The notes: generated by a model from the letters alone, not told the origin. DNA of 13,580 nt from DATHSY01 sp046729855 (GCA_046729855.1 JBKPHM010000054.1:1-13580), one strand, 5' to 3'; counted from the stretch's first letter, positions 7,077-13,580 are shown. Made by a program: numbers and translations.

Positions 7077-7529
7077 ATGGACGAGCAGATCGAGAGCAGG
7101 CAGCGGCCCGATGAGCAGCTCCCGAGCTCCGAGGAGGAGTGGCGACAGCGCTTGACCCCGGAACAATTCGAGGTGCTCAGGAACAAGGGCACGGAGCGCG
7201 CCTTCACCGGCAAGTACGCGTTCACGAAGGATCGCGGGACCTACCGGTGCGCGGCGTGCGGAGCGGAGCTGTTCCGTTCCGAGGCGAAGTACGACTCGGG
7301 CACCGGCTGGCCGAGCTTCTTCGAACCGATCGCTCGGGGAGCCGTCGAGCTTCACCAGGATGTGAGCTTCGGCATGCGCCGAATCGAGGTCACGTGCGCC
7401 CGGTGCGGCGGCCACCTCGGCCACGTCTTCGATGATGGCCCGGCACCGACCGGAGAGCGCTACTGCATGAACTCGATCTCTCTGCGTCTCGAGGGGGATG
7501 ATCCCCAGCGGGACGGCATGGTCGACTGA
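7077..7529 (+). CDS. msrB: Peptide-methionine (R)-S-oxide reductase
   Basis: A 150-residue MsrB, which reduces the R epimer of methionine sulfoxide in proteins using thioredoxin, in the cytoplasm. Zinc-binding pairs are C58-x-x-C61 (CAAC) and C107-x-x-C110 (CARC). The core motif GTGWPSFFEP and the HLGHVF segment are intact. The catalytic cysteine is C130 in RYCMNS (RYCVNS in many homologues). The ATG at 7077 is preferred over the GTG at 7050 because GAGGGAGG lies just before it. The N-terminal 25 residues are a charged extension before the usual start (EEEWRQRLTPEQFEVLR). No MsrA is adjacent. An 11-base direct repeat upstream may be regulatory. Confidence 0.95.
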   Translation: MDEQIESRQRPDEQLPSSEEEWRQRLTPEQFEVLRNKGTERAFTGKYAFTKDRGTYRCAACGAELFRSEAKYDSGTGWPSFFEPIARGAVELHQDVSFGMRRIEVTCARCGGHLGHVFDDGPAPTGERYCMNSISLRLEGDDPQRDGMVD

Positions 7530-7585
7530 GCCAGCCCATCCGGAAATGAAACAGGAGGTTGCGGGCGAGGCCGGGAGGGCAACCG

Positions 7586-7618
7586 AGGCACACCGGGCGC
7601 GTTTCGCCCGATGTGCCT
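7586..7618 (+). terminator. Hairpin downstream of msrB, probable terminator
   Basis: AGGCACA-C-CGGGCG pairs with CGCCCG-A-TGTGCCT around a five-base loop: 13 base pairs with one internal mismatch. It begins 56 bases after the msrB stop. No U run follows, so its role is inferred from stability and position. Confidence 0.5.
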
Positions 7619-7650
7619 GATCGCGACCTACGGGTCTAATGACGGATTCC

Positions 7651-7711
7651 GTCCCGCTGGCGCCCGCAGCTAGACACATCCCATGTGTCGCCCGCGGGAC
7701 AATTGCGGGAC
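7651..7711. repeat. Nested inverted repeat with a third copy of GCGGGAC
   Basis: The outer arms GTCCCGC (7651-7657) and GCGGGAC (7694-7700) enclose an inner perfect repeat GACACAT-CCC-ATGTGTC (7673-7689). GCGGGAC recurs at 7705-7711. This could be a cruciform, an RNA hairpin or a protein-binding site; none can be preferred from sequence alone. Confidence 0.5.
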
Positions 7712-8047
7712 GAAGGGCCAGGCTGACTCGCCGCTCAGACGTCGGGCGACCGACCTGCGCCGTTGCTTGTAGTCCTAGCTGACCGGTGCGCGAACCGCGA
7801 ACTCGTCGTTCGTCCGGATGCGATCGAGGTCTGAGAGCCAAGCATCAGCCGTTGAGCGCTCGGCTGCTCAGGTGACATCGGGCGGCATCGGATTCGACCC
7901 GTGCGAGGCGCCGGACGTGCTCCCAGCGACGCCGGACCACGGACGAGGCGTGGATGGTGCTGGCGCCTATGGTCCAGGCCGATCCGCCCGCATCGAGGTC
8001 CGCGTGGCGTGAGACCCCGGGCCTCTTCGAGGACGGTGGCGGCGAGC

Positions 8048-8083
8048 GGAGCCCGGCGGCGCCTACCCAACACCGCCGGCTCC
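8048..8083 (-). terminator. Hairpin downstream of the sigma/propeller operon
   Basis: GGAGCC-C-GGCGG pairs with CCGCC-GGCTCC (11 bp with a one-base bulge, 13-base loop) 17 bases beyond the stop of the propeller gene. The position fits a terminator; there is no U tract. Confidence 0.45.
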
Positions 8084-8100
8084 TCCCAACGACCATCCGT

Positions 8101-9132
8101 TCAGTCCGTGTCAATGATCCACGTGCGATCGTCCACCCACTCCGGCCAGTCGTCCGCGTCCTTGAGAACCTTCGAGATCTCGCCTGTCGTCACGTCGAGG
8201 ACGTAGACGTCTACGTGCCCCGCTCGTCCCTCCGCGGTGTAGGAGATCTTCGTCCCGTCGGGCGACCACCGGGCGCCGAAGACGCCACCCCGCGCCGCGA
8301 GGCGTCGGGCATCGGTGCCGTCGGCGTCGGCGAGCCACATGTCTCCGAGGAACGGGTTCTCAGGGGACGGGTTGTACTCGAAGTACATGATCGTCCGTCC
8401 GTCCGGCGAGAGGCGACCGCCGATGGCGTCCCGGAGGACCAGCGTTGGCCTTCCGCCTGACGCGGGGACCGACCAGAGGCCCCACGACTGGTTGCCGGTG
8501 GGCCGGGTGAAAAAGACCGTCTGGCCGTCGGGGCTGAACGTCGGGCCCGTGACCCAGAGGTCCGAGTAGGCCGGCTCGAGACGCGTCAGCCGTGTCGTCT
8601 CTCCGGTCGCCACGTCCACGAGGAAGAGGTCGCCCACCCGCCCGCTCTCTTCGCCGTAGGGTTTTACCTGATACGCGATCTGCGAGCCATCCGGCGAGAA
8701 CTCCAGATCAAGCGGCGAATCGGGAGAGGTGGTGGCGGTCTCCTCGAGTGCACGGACGTTCGTGCCGTCGATGTTGGCCACGTAGATGACCTGCCTCTCC
8801 TCTGCGCCGGTGCCCTCGTACGCGATCATCGTGCCATCGGGGGACACGGCGTCCGAGGACGCGATGCCGGGCACCCGGGTCGCTTTCCTGGTCTCCAGAT
8901 CGAAGAGGTAGGCGCCCGTTTCCGACGGCAGCGTGGCGGGCTGCCCGGCCTGGTTCGGCTTCCTGCCCCGGTCGGTCATGTCCGACGCATTCAGGACGAA
9001 CAGCGCGACGCCGACGGCGAGCACGACTGACAGGGCGATCGCTCCGATCCTCCGGTTGCGGGTTACTCGCCGCTGGCGCCTCTCCTGTTCCTCCCACTCG
9101 TGGAGGTCGGGCTCGATCTTCCTTGTTGCCAT
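8101..9132 (-). CDS. Membrane-anchored TolB/WD40-like beta-propeller, sigma-factor partner
   Basis: A 343-residue protein with a short charged N-terminal tail (residues 1-28, EWEEQERRQRR), one membrane helix (about 29-47, IGAIALSVVLAVGVALFVL) and an external propeller. At least five PD40-type repeats are visible (VSPDGTMIAY, FSPDGSQIAY, FSPDGQTVFF, LSPDGRTIMY, WSPDGTKISY). The ATG at 9132 has AGAGGTG just upstream and begins 19 bases after the sigma gene, so the two are co-transcribed. Position and topology are those of an anti-sigma factor, but no zinc-binding HxxxCxxC domain is present; only about 28 cytoplasmic residues are available to hold a sigma factor. It may instead sense or bind an envelope ligand, or be a target that is simply co-expressed. 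The propeller identification is firm; the anti-sigma role is speculative. Confidence 0.85.
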   Translation of the reverse strand: MATRKIEPDLHEWEEQERRQRRVTRNRRIGAIALSVVLAVGVALFVLNASDMTDRGRKPNQAGQPATLPSETGAYLFDLETRKATRVPGIASSDAVSPDGTMIAYEGTGAEERQVIYVANIDGTNVRALEETATTSPDSPLDLEFSPDGSQIAYQVKPYGEESGRVGDLFLVDVATGETTRLTRLEPAYSDLWVTGPTFSPDGQTVFFTRPTGNQSWGLWSVPASGGRPTLVLRDAIGGRLSPDGRTIMYFEYNPSPENPFLGDMWLADADGTDARRLAARGGVFGARWSPDGTKISYTAEGRAGHVDVYVLDVTTGEISKVLKDADDWPEWVDDRTWIIDTD

Positions 9133-9151
9133 CTCGAACACCTCTTTCAGC

Positions 9152-9670
9152 TCAGGCACGCGGGCCTCCCAAGGCTCGGAGAACGGCTCGGCCCTGGCTC
9201 GCCAGGGCACGGACGGTCGACGCGCGGATCCCGAGGATCCGAGCGGCTTCCTCCGAGCCGTAGCCGTACATGTCGAGCAGGACGAGGGCGGCGCGCTGGC
9301 GCGGCGACAGCTGAAGCAGCATTTGCCGGACGTCCTCCCGGAGGTTCACCTCGTCGAACGGGTCGAACGACGGGGCGAGCCCCACCAGCCTCCGCGCGGC
9401 CCGGCGTGCGGCGCGCGCCCGCTTCCGGGACCCGTTGAGCGCCACGCGGAACAGGTACGCCCTGGGATCGGCCATCCGGCCGAGCCGGTCCCACCCCTCC
9501 CAGAGCTTGAGGAACGCGTCCTGCATCAGATCGGCCGCATCGGCGCGGTTCCCGGTGACGAAGTACAGGAGCTTCAGCAGCCCGGCGTGCTCGTCCGCGA
9601 AGAACGCGGCGAAGTCCGGCGGGCCCTCCTGCGCGGCCGGAAGCCGCACGACGTCGCCCTCTGCCTGCAT
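9152..9670 (-). CDS. ECF-type RNA polymerase sigma factor
   Basis: A 172-residue sigma-70 family protein of the extracytoplasmic-function type: only regions 2 and 4 are present. Region 2 spans about residues 20-88 (FFADEHAGLLKLLYFVTGN, DLMQDAFLKLWEGWDR, DPRAYLFRVALN); region 4 spans about 112-165 (LSPRQRAALVLLDMYGYGSE, then a helix-turn-helix EEAARILGIRASTVRALASQ). It directs core polymerase to a small regulon. The ATG at 9670 starts the natural N-terminus; the open frame extends 64 codons further but those residues are not sigma-like. The ribosome binding site is weak (GGCGGGA about 12 bases away). It is the first gene of a two-gene operon with the membrane propeller. Subgroup cannot be assigned without alignment. 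Confidence 0.92.
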   Translation of the reverse strand: MQAEGDVVRLPAAQEGPPDFAAFFADEHAGLLKLLYFVTGNRADAADLMQDAFLKLWEGWDRLGRMADPRAYLFRVALNGSRKRARAARRAARRLVGLAPSFDPFDEVNLREDVRQMLLQLSPRQRAALVLLDMYGYGSEEAARILGIRASTVRALASQGRAVLRALGGPRA

Positions 9671-10051
9671 CGCGTGTGAAATCCCGCCCGCGCGCCGAGC
9701 GCTTAGGGAAGGCTCAAGAATCCCCCTTCCCATCGGGCCCGCATAGACCCGGCCAGGAATCAATCTTGCTAGGCGGAATTGAGTTTGCCGCCCGTATCGT
9801 CCGATCACGGGCGGGGCGCGCGTTCGATCCCAGCATCGCCGAGCAGCTTGCGGATGACGCACATAAGATCCTTGTCGCTGGGGGAGGACACATCTGCCTG
9901 GGATGACGTGCTCGCGAACGGTCGTGGCGCTGGGTCCCCATCGTCGGGTCCGTCGGCGCGGTCGCCGGTGGTGTCGGCTTTCGCCGTGTTGCAGGGCGCC
10001 CTCGAGAATTCAGCGTCCTCGACAACCATTCTGTGCGGGGAAAGCGGGGTG
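9671..10051. other. Divergent region between sigma factor and kinase operon, no supported gene
   Basis: Promoters for the leftward sigma gene and the rightward kinase genes should lie here, but no convincing hexamer pair was found. Around 9820-9906 both strands have short frames with normal-looking composition (for example IAEQLADDAHKILVAGGGH, plus), possibly gene debris; neither has a start signal. Confidence 0.35.
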
Positions 10052-10306
10052 ATGGACACTGTCGCGCGCGTCGGGCGATTCCGCTACGGGCTCGGAATCG
10101 TGGTATCGGCGGTTGCCCTGACCTCGAGGGACCGGAAGGCCCGCGGCGGCCAACGACAGCAGCTGAAGTGGCTCGCGACGGCGTGGGGTTTCCTCGCCGT
10201 TTCGCTGTTCGCCAGTTTCGTGACCCAAGCGGCTCGCCGCGAGACGTTCGCGCGAGCGGTTCAGCTCTTCACGGGTCAGCCGCTTGCCCTTGAGGGTGGG
10301 ACATGA
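10052..10306 (+). CDS. Small membrane protein resembling part of the adjacent kinase sensor
   Basis: A frame of 84 codons whose stop overlaps the start of the histidine kinase in ATGA, a typical sign of translational coupling. Residues about 13-50 (LGIVVSAVALTSRDRK, then GGQRQQLKWLATAWGF) line up with the kinase segment LGASVAAGVSLVGRFR ... GDERQQMKWFVYAAGL, including R-Q-Q-(L/M)-K-W. Two hydrophobic stretches flank that basic loop. The C-terminal 30 residues do not match the kinase. The start at 10052 has only GGGG close upstream, and the frame is open further 5', so the start is uncertain. It is either a truncated paralogue of the sensor domain or a small accessory membrane protein. Coupling favours expression; the incomplete domain favours a relic. 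Confidence 0.55.
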   Translation: MDTVARVGRFRYGLGIVVSAVALTSRDRKARGGQRQQLKWLATAWGFLAVSLFASFVTQAARRETFARAVQLFTGQPLALEGGT

Positions 10307-12345
10307 CGAACGTGAGCGCGCGGCGGATCGCGTGGGGCCTGGTCGCGATCTCATCTGCGCTCGTCGTCGGCTCAGCGGTCCTGGTGGGGTGGGCAGGGGA
10401 CCCAGCTTCCGACGCCCCGAGGGTCGTCGGTCCGGTCCTCGGAGCGCTCAACACGCTTGGGGCTGGGCTCCTGCTCAGTGGGTTGTTCGGTGCGACCGGG
10501 GCGCTGATCGTGAGCCGGTTCCCCTCCAACCTCCTCGGCTGGACGTTCATCGTCAGCGCCCTGACGGTGTCGACGTTGCTCCTCGGCTTGTCCTACGGCT
10601 ACGCCGGTCTGGTGGCGAGGCCCGGAGCCCTGCCCGCCGCCCGACTCGTGCAGGTGCTCCTCGGCGATGCCCTATGGCTTCCCCTCGTCTCGATTCAGGT
10701 AGTGGCCTTGCTTGTGCTGTTCCCGGACGGGCGTCTCGACTCGCCGAGCCGGCGGAGGACCTTCCTGATCGGGGTCGCAGGCGCTGTGATCGGGACAGTC
10801 GGAGTCGTCGTGGCCCCCGAGCTGTACGCGATCAAGGTGCCGAACCCGCTCGCGGTCGGGTCGGGGGGGATCAGTGACCTGTTGGGTTTGTTCGGCCTCC
10901 TCTTGGTCCTGGGAGCCAGCGTCGCAGCCGGCGTCTCCCTCGTCGGACGGTTCCGCCGCTCCCACGGAGACGAGCGGCAGCAGATGAAATGGTTCGTCTA
11001 CGCCGCTGGGCTCATGCTCCTCGTCCAGATCCCCGCGAACGCGATGTACACGACTCCCGCGTGGCTCGGCGCCCTTTCCGCGATCACGATCGCTCTGCTG
11101 CCCGTGACCGTTGGCGTCGCGATCCTCCGCTACCGCCTCTACGACATCGACTTCGTGATCAACAAAACCGTCGTGTACGGGATCCTCGCCGCGTTCATCA
11201 CGGTCGTGTTCCTCGCGCTGGTCGTGGGGGTCGGCACGTTGGCCGGCGGGGGGAACACGTTCCTCGCAGCGGTGGCAGCGGCCATCGTGGCGCTCGTCTT
11301 CCAGCCGGTCCGCCGCTGGGCGCAGCACCTCGCTAACCGGCTCGTCTACGGCGAGCGTGCGACGCCCTACGAGGTCCTGTCCGGCTTCTCGCAGCGGCTG
11401 GCCGAGACGTACTCAGTGGAGGACGTCCTACCGCGGATGGCGCGCGTCCTCGCCGAGGGCGTCGGCGCCGCACGCGTCGCGATCGTCCTTGAGCAAGACG
11501 GCCGTCCGAAGGAGTTGTCTGCCTGGCCGGAGGACACAGCGTCCATCGGAGACGAGCGCTCGTTCGAGGTGCGCCACCAGGGAGCGCGACTCGGCGAGAT
11601 CGAGGTCTCGATGCGACCGCACGAGCTGCTCGACGTCGCCCGGGAGAAGCTCGTCCGCGACGTCGCGGCCGAGGCCGGCCTCGTGCTGCGCAACACCAGC
11701 TTGATCGAGGATCTGCGGACATCGCGTGCGAGGCTCGTCGCGGCGCAAGATGAGGAGCGACGGAGGATCGAGCGCAACATCCACGACGGCGCGCAGCAGC
11801 AGCTCGTGGCGCTCGCTGTGAAGCTCGGCCTGATCGAGCGTCTCCTGATCGCGGACGCCCAGCAGGCCGGCACGATGCTGGCGGAAGCGAAGGGCGAGAC
11901 GAATGACGCGCTCGAGACCCTCCGTGACCTCGCCCGCGGGATCTACCCATCGCGGCTGGCCGATGAAGGACTGGGCGCCGCGCTTGAGGCCCAGGCACGG
12001 AAGTCCCCGCTGCCGGTCACCGTCGAGGCCGACGGCGTCGGTCGACTCCCGCAGGAGGTTGAGGCGGCGATCTACTTCTCCTGCCTCGAGGCGCTCCAGA
12101 ACGTCGCGAAGCATGCGGGGGCCTCCGCCGCCTCGATCCGCCTCCGGCGGACCGCCGGGGACATCTCGTTCGAGGTCACCGACGACGGGCGGGGCTTCGA
12201 CCCGGCCGTAGTCGGGCAGGGCAGCGGGCTCCAAGGGATCGCCGACCGGCTGGCGGCGCTCGGCGGGGAGCTCACGGTGCGGTCGAGAGTCGGCGACGGC
12301 ACCACCGTCGCAGGGCGCCTCCCGGTGGAAGGGTCGTCGCCGTGA
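10303..12345 (+). CDS. Multi-TM sensor histidine kinase, NarL-type (HisKA_3)
   Basis: A 680-residue membrane kinase. Residues about 8-340 hold eight to ten hydrophobic segments, including the conserved ILRYRLYDIDFVINKTVVYG between the later helices. A GAF-like input region follows (about 365-470, SGFSQRLAETYSVEDVLPRM). The phosphoacceptor is H494 in RRRIERNIHDGAQQQLV, the HisKA_3 dimerisation motif. The ATPase domain has the N box with N600 (EALQNVAKHAGA), the G1 box DDGRGFD (627-633) and GSGLQGIADRL. All expected catalytic elements are present. Such kinases normally phosphorylate a LuxR/NarL-type response regulator encoded immediately downstream. Here the gene ends in GTGA, the usual overlap with that partner, but the partner frame stops after 12 codons. 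The signal sensed is unknown. Confidence 0.93.
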   Translation: MTNVSARRIAWGLVAISSALVVGSAVLVGWAGDPASDAPRVVGPVLGALNTLGAGLLLSGLFGATGALIVSRFPSNLLGWTFIVSALTVSTLLLGLSYGYAGLVARPGALPAARLVQVLLGDALWLPLVSIQVVALLVLFPDGRLDSPSRRRTFLIGVAGAVIGTVGVVVAPELYAIKVPNPLAVGSGGISDLLGLFGLLLVLGASVAAGVSLVGRFRRSHGDERQQMKWFVYAAGLMLLVQIPANAMYTTPAWLGALSAITIALLPVTVGVAILRYRLYDIDFVINKTVVYGILAAFITVVFLALVVGVGTLAGGGNTFLAAVAAAIVALVFQPVRRWAQHLANRLVYGERATPYEVLSGFSQRLAETYSVEDVLPRMARVLAEGVGAARVAIVLEQDGRPKELSAWPEDTASIGDERSFEVRHQGARLGEIEVSMRPHELLDVAREKLVRDVAAEAGLVLRNTSLIEDLRTSRARLVAAQDEERRRIERNIHDGAQQQLVALAVKLGLIERLLIADAQQAGTMLAEAKGETNDALETLRDLARGIYPSRLADEGLGAALEAQARKSPLPVTVEADGVGRLPQEVEAAIYFSCLEALQNVAKHAGASAASIRLRRTAGDISFEVTDDGRGFDPAVVGQGSGLQGIADRLAALGGELTVRSRVGDGTTVAGRLPVEGSSP

Positions 12346-12377
12346 CCGCGCGACGCGTGGCGCCGTCTACCCGATGA
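12342..12377 (+). pseudogene. Stub of a lost response-regulator gene (start only)
   Basis: GTG overlaps the kinase stop as GTGA and opens a frame of 11 residues (MTARRVAPSTR) before TGA. The position and overlap are those of a NarL-family response regulator, but no receiver domain (DDH, D, T, K motifs) follows in any frame. That it is a regulator remnant is inference from family gene order. Confidence 0.3.
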
Positions 12378-12406
12378 GCCCGAGGACATCGTGGCTCGCT
12401 CGAGGG

Positions 12407-12523
12407 AAGCGCTACCGCGTGGATCGCGAGCTCGGGCATGCTCGTTAGGGCGAGCGTGATCGCCTCCTGCAACTCCAAGACGCGGTCTTCCCTTCGCAAG
12501 TTAAAGACGCTGACCATCGGCAT
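12407..12523 (-). pseudogene. N-terminal half of a tautomerase-like gene
   Basis: A very strong ribosome binding site (AAGGAGGAGGAG) precedes ATG at 12523. The frame gives MPMVSVFNLRRED, then an amphipathic helix RVLELQEAITLALTSMPEL and AIHAVAL: the MP start (catalytic Pro after Met removal) and beta-alpha layout of the tautomerase superfamily. After residue 39 (CTT, 12407-12409) the frame runs on to 12272 but turns Arg-rich and passes into the 3' end of the kinase gene on the other strand. The missing second half lies inverted at 13180-13408. It starts 29 bases after the GNAT pseudogene stop, so the two formed an operon. Confidence 0.55.
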
Positions 12524-12552
12524 GGCTCCTCCTCCTTCGCGCTGAGGCGTCG

Positions 12553-13070
12553 TCAGCCACCCAGGGACTTCGTGAAGATGATCATGTCTCGCCGCCACCG
12601 TGGTAGTCCGGGTAGACAGCAAACCCGTCAACCATCTTCTCGCGGGGTTGTCCCGAAGCCGAGTGCCGTGTGGAAGGCGAGCGAGTCCGTGTTCCATGGG
12701 GCCGTCATCGCCCGCAACTCCGCGCATCCACGTTCGTCGCGTCCCGATCAAACTGCCCGTACAGCGCCCGGCCGAGCCCTCGTCGCTGGTGCGTCACGCG
12801 GATGCCGACAAGATGGATTTAGGCGGTCGGCGACGTCTGAGCGTAGAACCCGAACAGGTAGCTTACGATCTTCCCGTCGTCATCAGCGACGGACGTCGTA
12901 TCCCCAAACTCGTGCACAAGGAACGGGTAGTGGTACGGCTTCGTCCTCCAATCCGGTCTGCTCGACGATCAGAACTGCGGAAACTCGTCGAGGATCGCGA
13001 GGAAGTCGTCGTGTGTCGCCTGCGAAACGAGCGACCTGTAGCCTTCGTTGAGTCGTTCATTCCAAAGCAT
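12553..13070 (-). pseudogene. GNAT-family N-acetyltransferase pseudogene
   Basis: A gene of about 170 residues, the usual length for a GNAT enzyme that moves acetyl from acetyl-CoA to an amine. The start ATG at 13070 has GAGGAG seven bases upstream. Readable parts are QATHDDFLAILDEFPQF, then TGA at 12969 where Trp is expected, PYHYPFLVHEFGD, SVADDDGKIVSYLFGFYAQT, then TAA at 12819 where Tyr is expected, IHLVGIRVTHQRRGLGRALY (the Q/RxxGxG/A acetyl-CoA loop), MTAPWNTDSLAFHTALGFG, MVDGFAVYPDYHGGGE and MIIFTKSLGG. Three or so frameshifts are needed (near 12720, 12635 and 12585). It is dead by several independent lesions. The substrate is unknown. Confidence 0.75.
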
Positions 13071-13578
13071 AGGCGGTCTCCTCGCAGAGGGCCGGCTGCA
13101 CGGGCCAGTGCCGACGGATGGCCTCGTGGAGATCCTCGTTTCCGCCAGGAGGCCGCAGACCGAGCAGACCGGCCCGCTTGATTGGGAGATCAACCTCGTG
13201 CCCGTTCGAAAGCCAGATGACTTCGACGGCGAGGTCGCGCGAATCAACGTCGATCTTTGGGAACGGGCGGAGCGTACCAAAGGAGGTGTTGCAGGAACTT
13301 GCGACGAGGGTTGCGAAGGCGTTCCAGGCAGTGGCCGGCGAGGATCGGAAAGTCAAGGTCGTGATCCGGCCGTACGACGTCGACACGAGCGGCTGGGTAT
13401 CGCTGTGAGGCGCCCTACGGCTCCTCCGTTCGAAGTGGCATCGTGAGAAGACCTTCTCGATCGCGCCGTCCGTGAAGCGAATGTCTCGATAGAACTCGGC
13501 GAGCGCGAGCAGCGCCCTCGCGAGAGGCCTGAGGGTAGCATCGACCTCTGCCTCGCCCGGTTCCGCGATGGGATCCAG
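13057..13578 (-). CDS. Partial hypothetical protein, runs off the right edge
   Basis: A minus-strand frame enters from the right edge without a start in the window. The first 55 or so residues look genuine and helical (LDPIAEPGEAEVDATLRPLA, ALLALAEFYRDIRFTDGAIE, KVFSRCHFERRS). The frame stays open to TGA at 13057, but between about 13408 and 13180 it is antisense to the tautomerase half and is probably not true coding. The last 40 residues (GLRPPGGNEDLHEAIRRHWP) again have protein character and end 14 bases inside the GNAT pseudogene start. I suspect two unrelated pieces joined by the rearrangement. No family recognised. Confidence 0.4.
   Translation of the reverse strand: MDPIAEPGEAEVDATLRPLARALLALAEFYRDIRFTDGAIEKVFSRCHFERRSRRAPHSDTQPLVSTSYGRITTLTFRSSPATAWNAFATLVASSCNTSFGTLRPFPKIDVDSRDLAVEVIWLSNGHEVDLPIKRAGLLGLRPPGGNEDLHEAIRRHWPVQPALCEETAYALE
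13180..13408 (+). pseudogene. C-terminal half of a tautomerase-like gene, frameshifted
   Basis: From 13180 the plus strand reads DWEINLVPVRKPDDFDGEVA, RINVDLWERAERTK, then after one extra base at about 13282 EVLQELATRVAKAFQAVAG and KVKVVIRPYDVDTSGWVSL with TGA at 13406-13408. This is the second beta-alpha-beta unit of a tautomerase-like protein. No start codon with a ribosome binding site precedes it; sequence to its left belongs to other genes on the minus strand. Joined to the minus-strand half at 12407-12523 it would make a 114-residue protein. The extra base sits in AAAGGAGGTG, a perfect Shine-Dalgarno-like run. Confidence 0.6.
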
Positions 13579-13580
13579 AC

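Larger units (their letters stand above)
7530..8047. other. Intergenic region with several inverted repeats, no supported gene
   Basis: Frames on both strands here are short, overlapping and arginine-rich, without ribosome binding sites. One minus-strand piece (ASTIHASSVVRRRWEHVRR) has some protein character but matches nothing I recognise. The stretch holds the msrB terminator candidate and a nested inverted repeat, listed separately. Confidence 0.4.

Noticed and set aside
7880..7915. A tRNA T-arm-like string (CGGGTCGAATCCG on the minus strand)
   Set aside because: It lacks a full T-loop, anticodon arm and acceptor pairing; similarity is limited to about a dozen bases.
9805..10059. Minus-strand 84-codon frame ending in RKLLGDAGIERAPRP
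   Set aside because: Only the last 30 residues look protein-like, an overlapping plus frame looks equally good, and no start signal is present.
2211..12971. TGA at an expected tryptophan in both the IS relic and the GNAT pseudogene, suggesting UGA recoding
   Set aside because: Intact genes here (msrB, sigma factor, kinase) use TGA as their stop and TGG for Trp, and the GNAT gene also has TAA and frameshifts. These are ordinary nonsense mutations.

Overview
The window is GC-rich bacterial DNA with frequent GTG starts and dense 1-4 base gene overlaps. The mix of genes (an ECF sigma factor followed by a membrane-anchored beta-propeller, a multi-TM NarL-type histidine kinase with a YDIDFVINKT-like segment, and an exported RTX/GH99-like protein) suggests an Actinomycetota or a high-GC Chloroflexota. 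That is inference; no rRNA or other phylogenetic marker is present. No intact integrase, phage, CRISPR or plasmid gene is visible, so no complete mobile or defence system was found.

Layout. 1-2330 is mostly debris: a tRNA-Arg(CCT) relic with an intact 3' half and scrambled 5' half (161-237, minus), a hypothetical gene broken by one extra base (625-1144, minus), and a decayed IS3-type transposase (1564-2321, minus). 2634-4274 (plus) encodes a secreted protein with RTX-like repeats and a GH99/WbsX-like domain. 4275-4996 is poorly coding. 4997-6157 (minus) is a membrane-anchored alpha/beta hydrolase with a full catalytic triad; a tRNA-Glu(CTC) 3'-half relic lies in its upstream region. 6480-6686 (minus) is a cold-shock protein with a strong terminator. 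7077-7529 (plus) is the methionine sulfoxide reductase MsrB. 8101-9670 (minus) is a two-gene operon of ECF sigma factor then membrane-anchored propeller. 10052-12345 (plus) holds an 84-codon ORF resembling a piece of the kinase sensor, overlapping the start of a 680-residue histidine kinase. No response regulator follows: only a 12-codon stub remains.

12374-13408 is rearranged. A GNAT acetyltransferase pseudogene and the N-terminal half of a tautomerase-like gene lie on the minus strand, while the C-terminal half of a tautomerase lies on the plus strand about 0.65 kb away. Reversing the segment between a 5-bp inverted repeat (AAGCG at 12407, CGCTT at 13175) would join the halves in frame, so an inversion probably split the gene. 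A partial minus-strand frame runs off the right edge.

The functional theme of the intact genes is envelope sensing and stress handling: MsrB and CspA (oxidative and general stress), a sigma factor with its envelope partner, and a sensor kinase. The rest is genome decay with two tRNA-derived scars, which suggests past integration and loss of mobile DNA.
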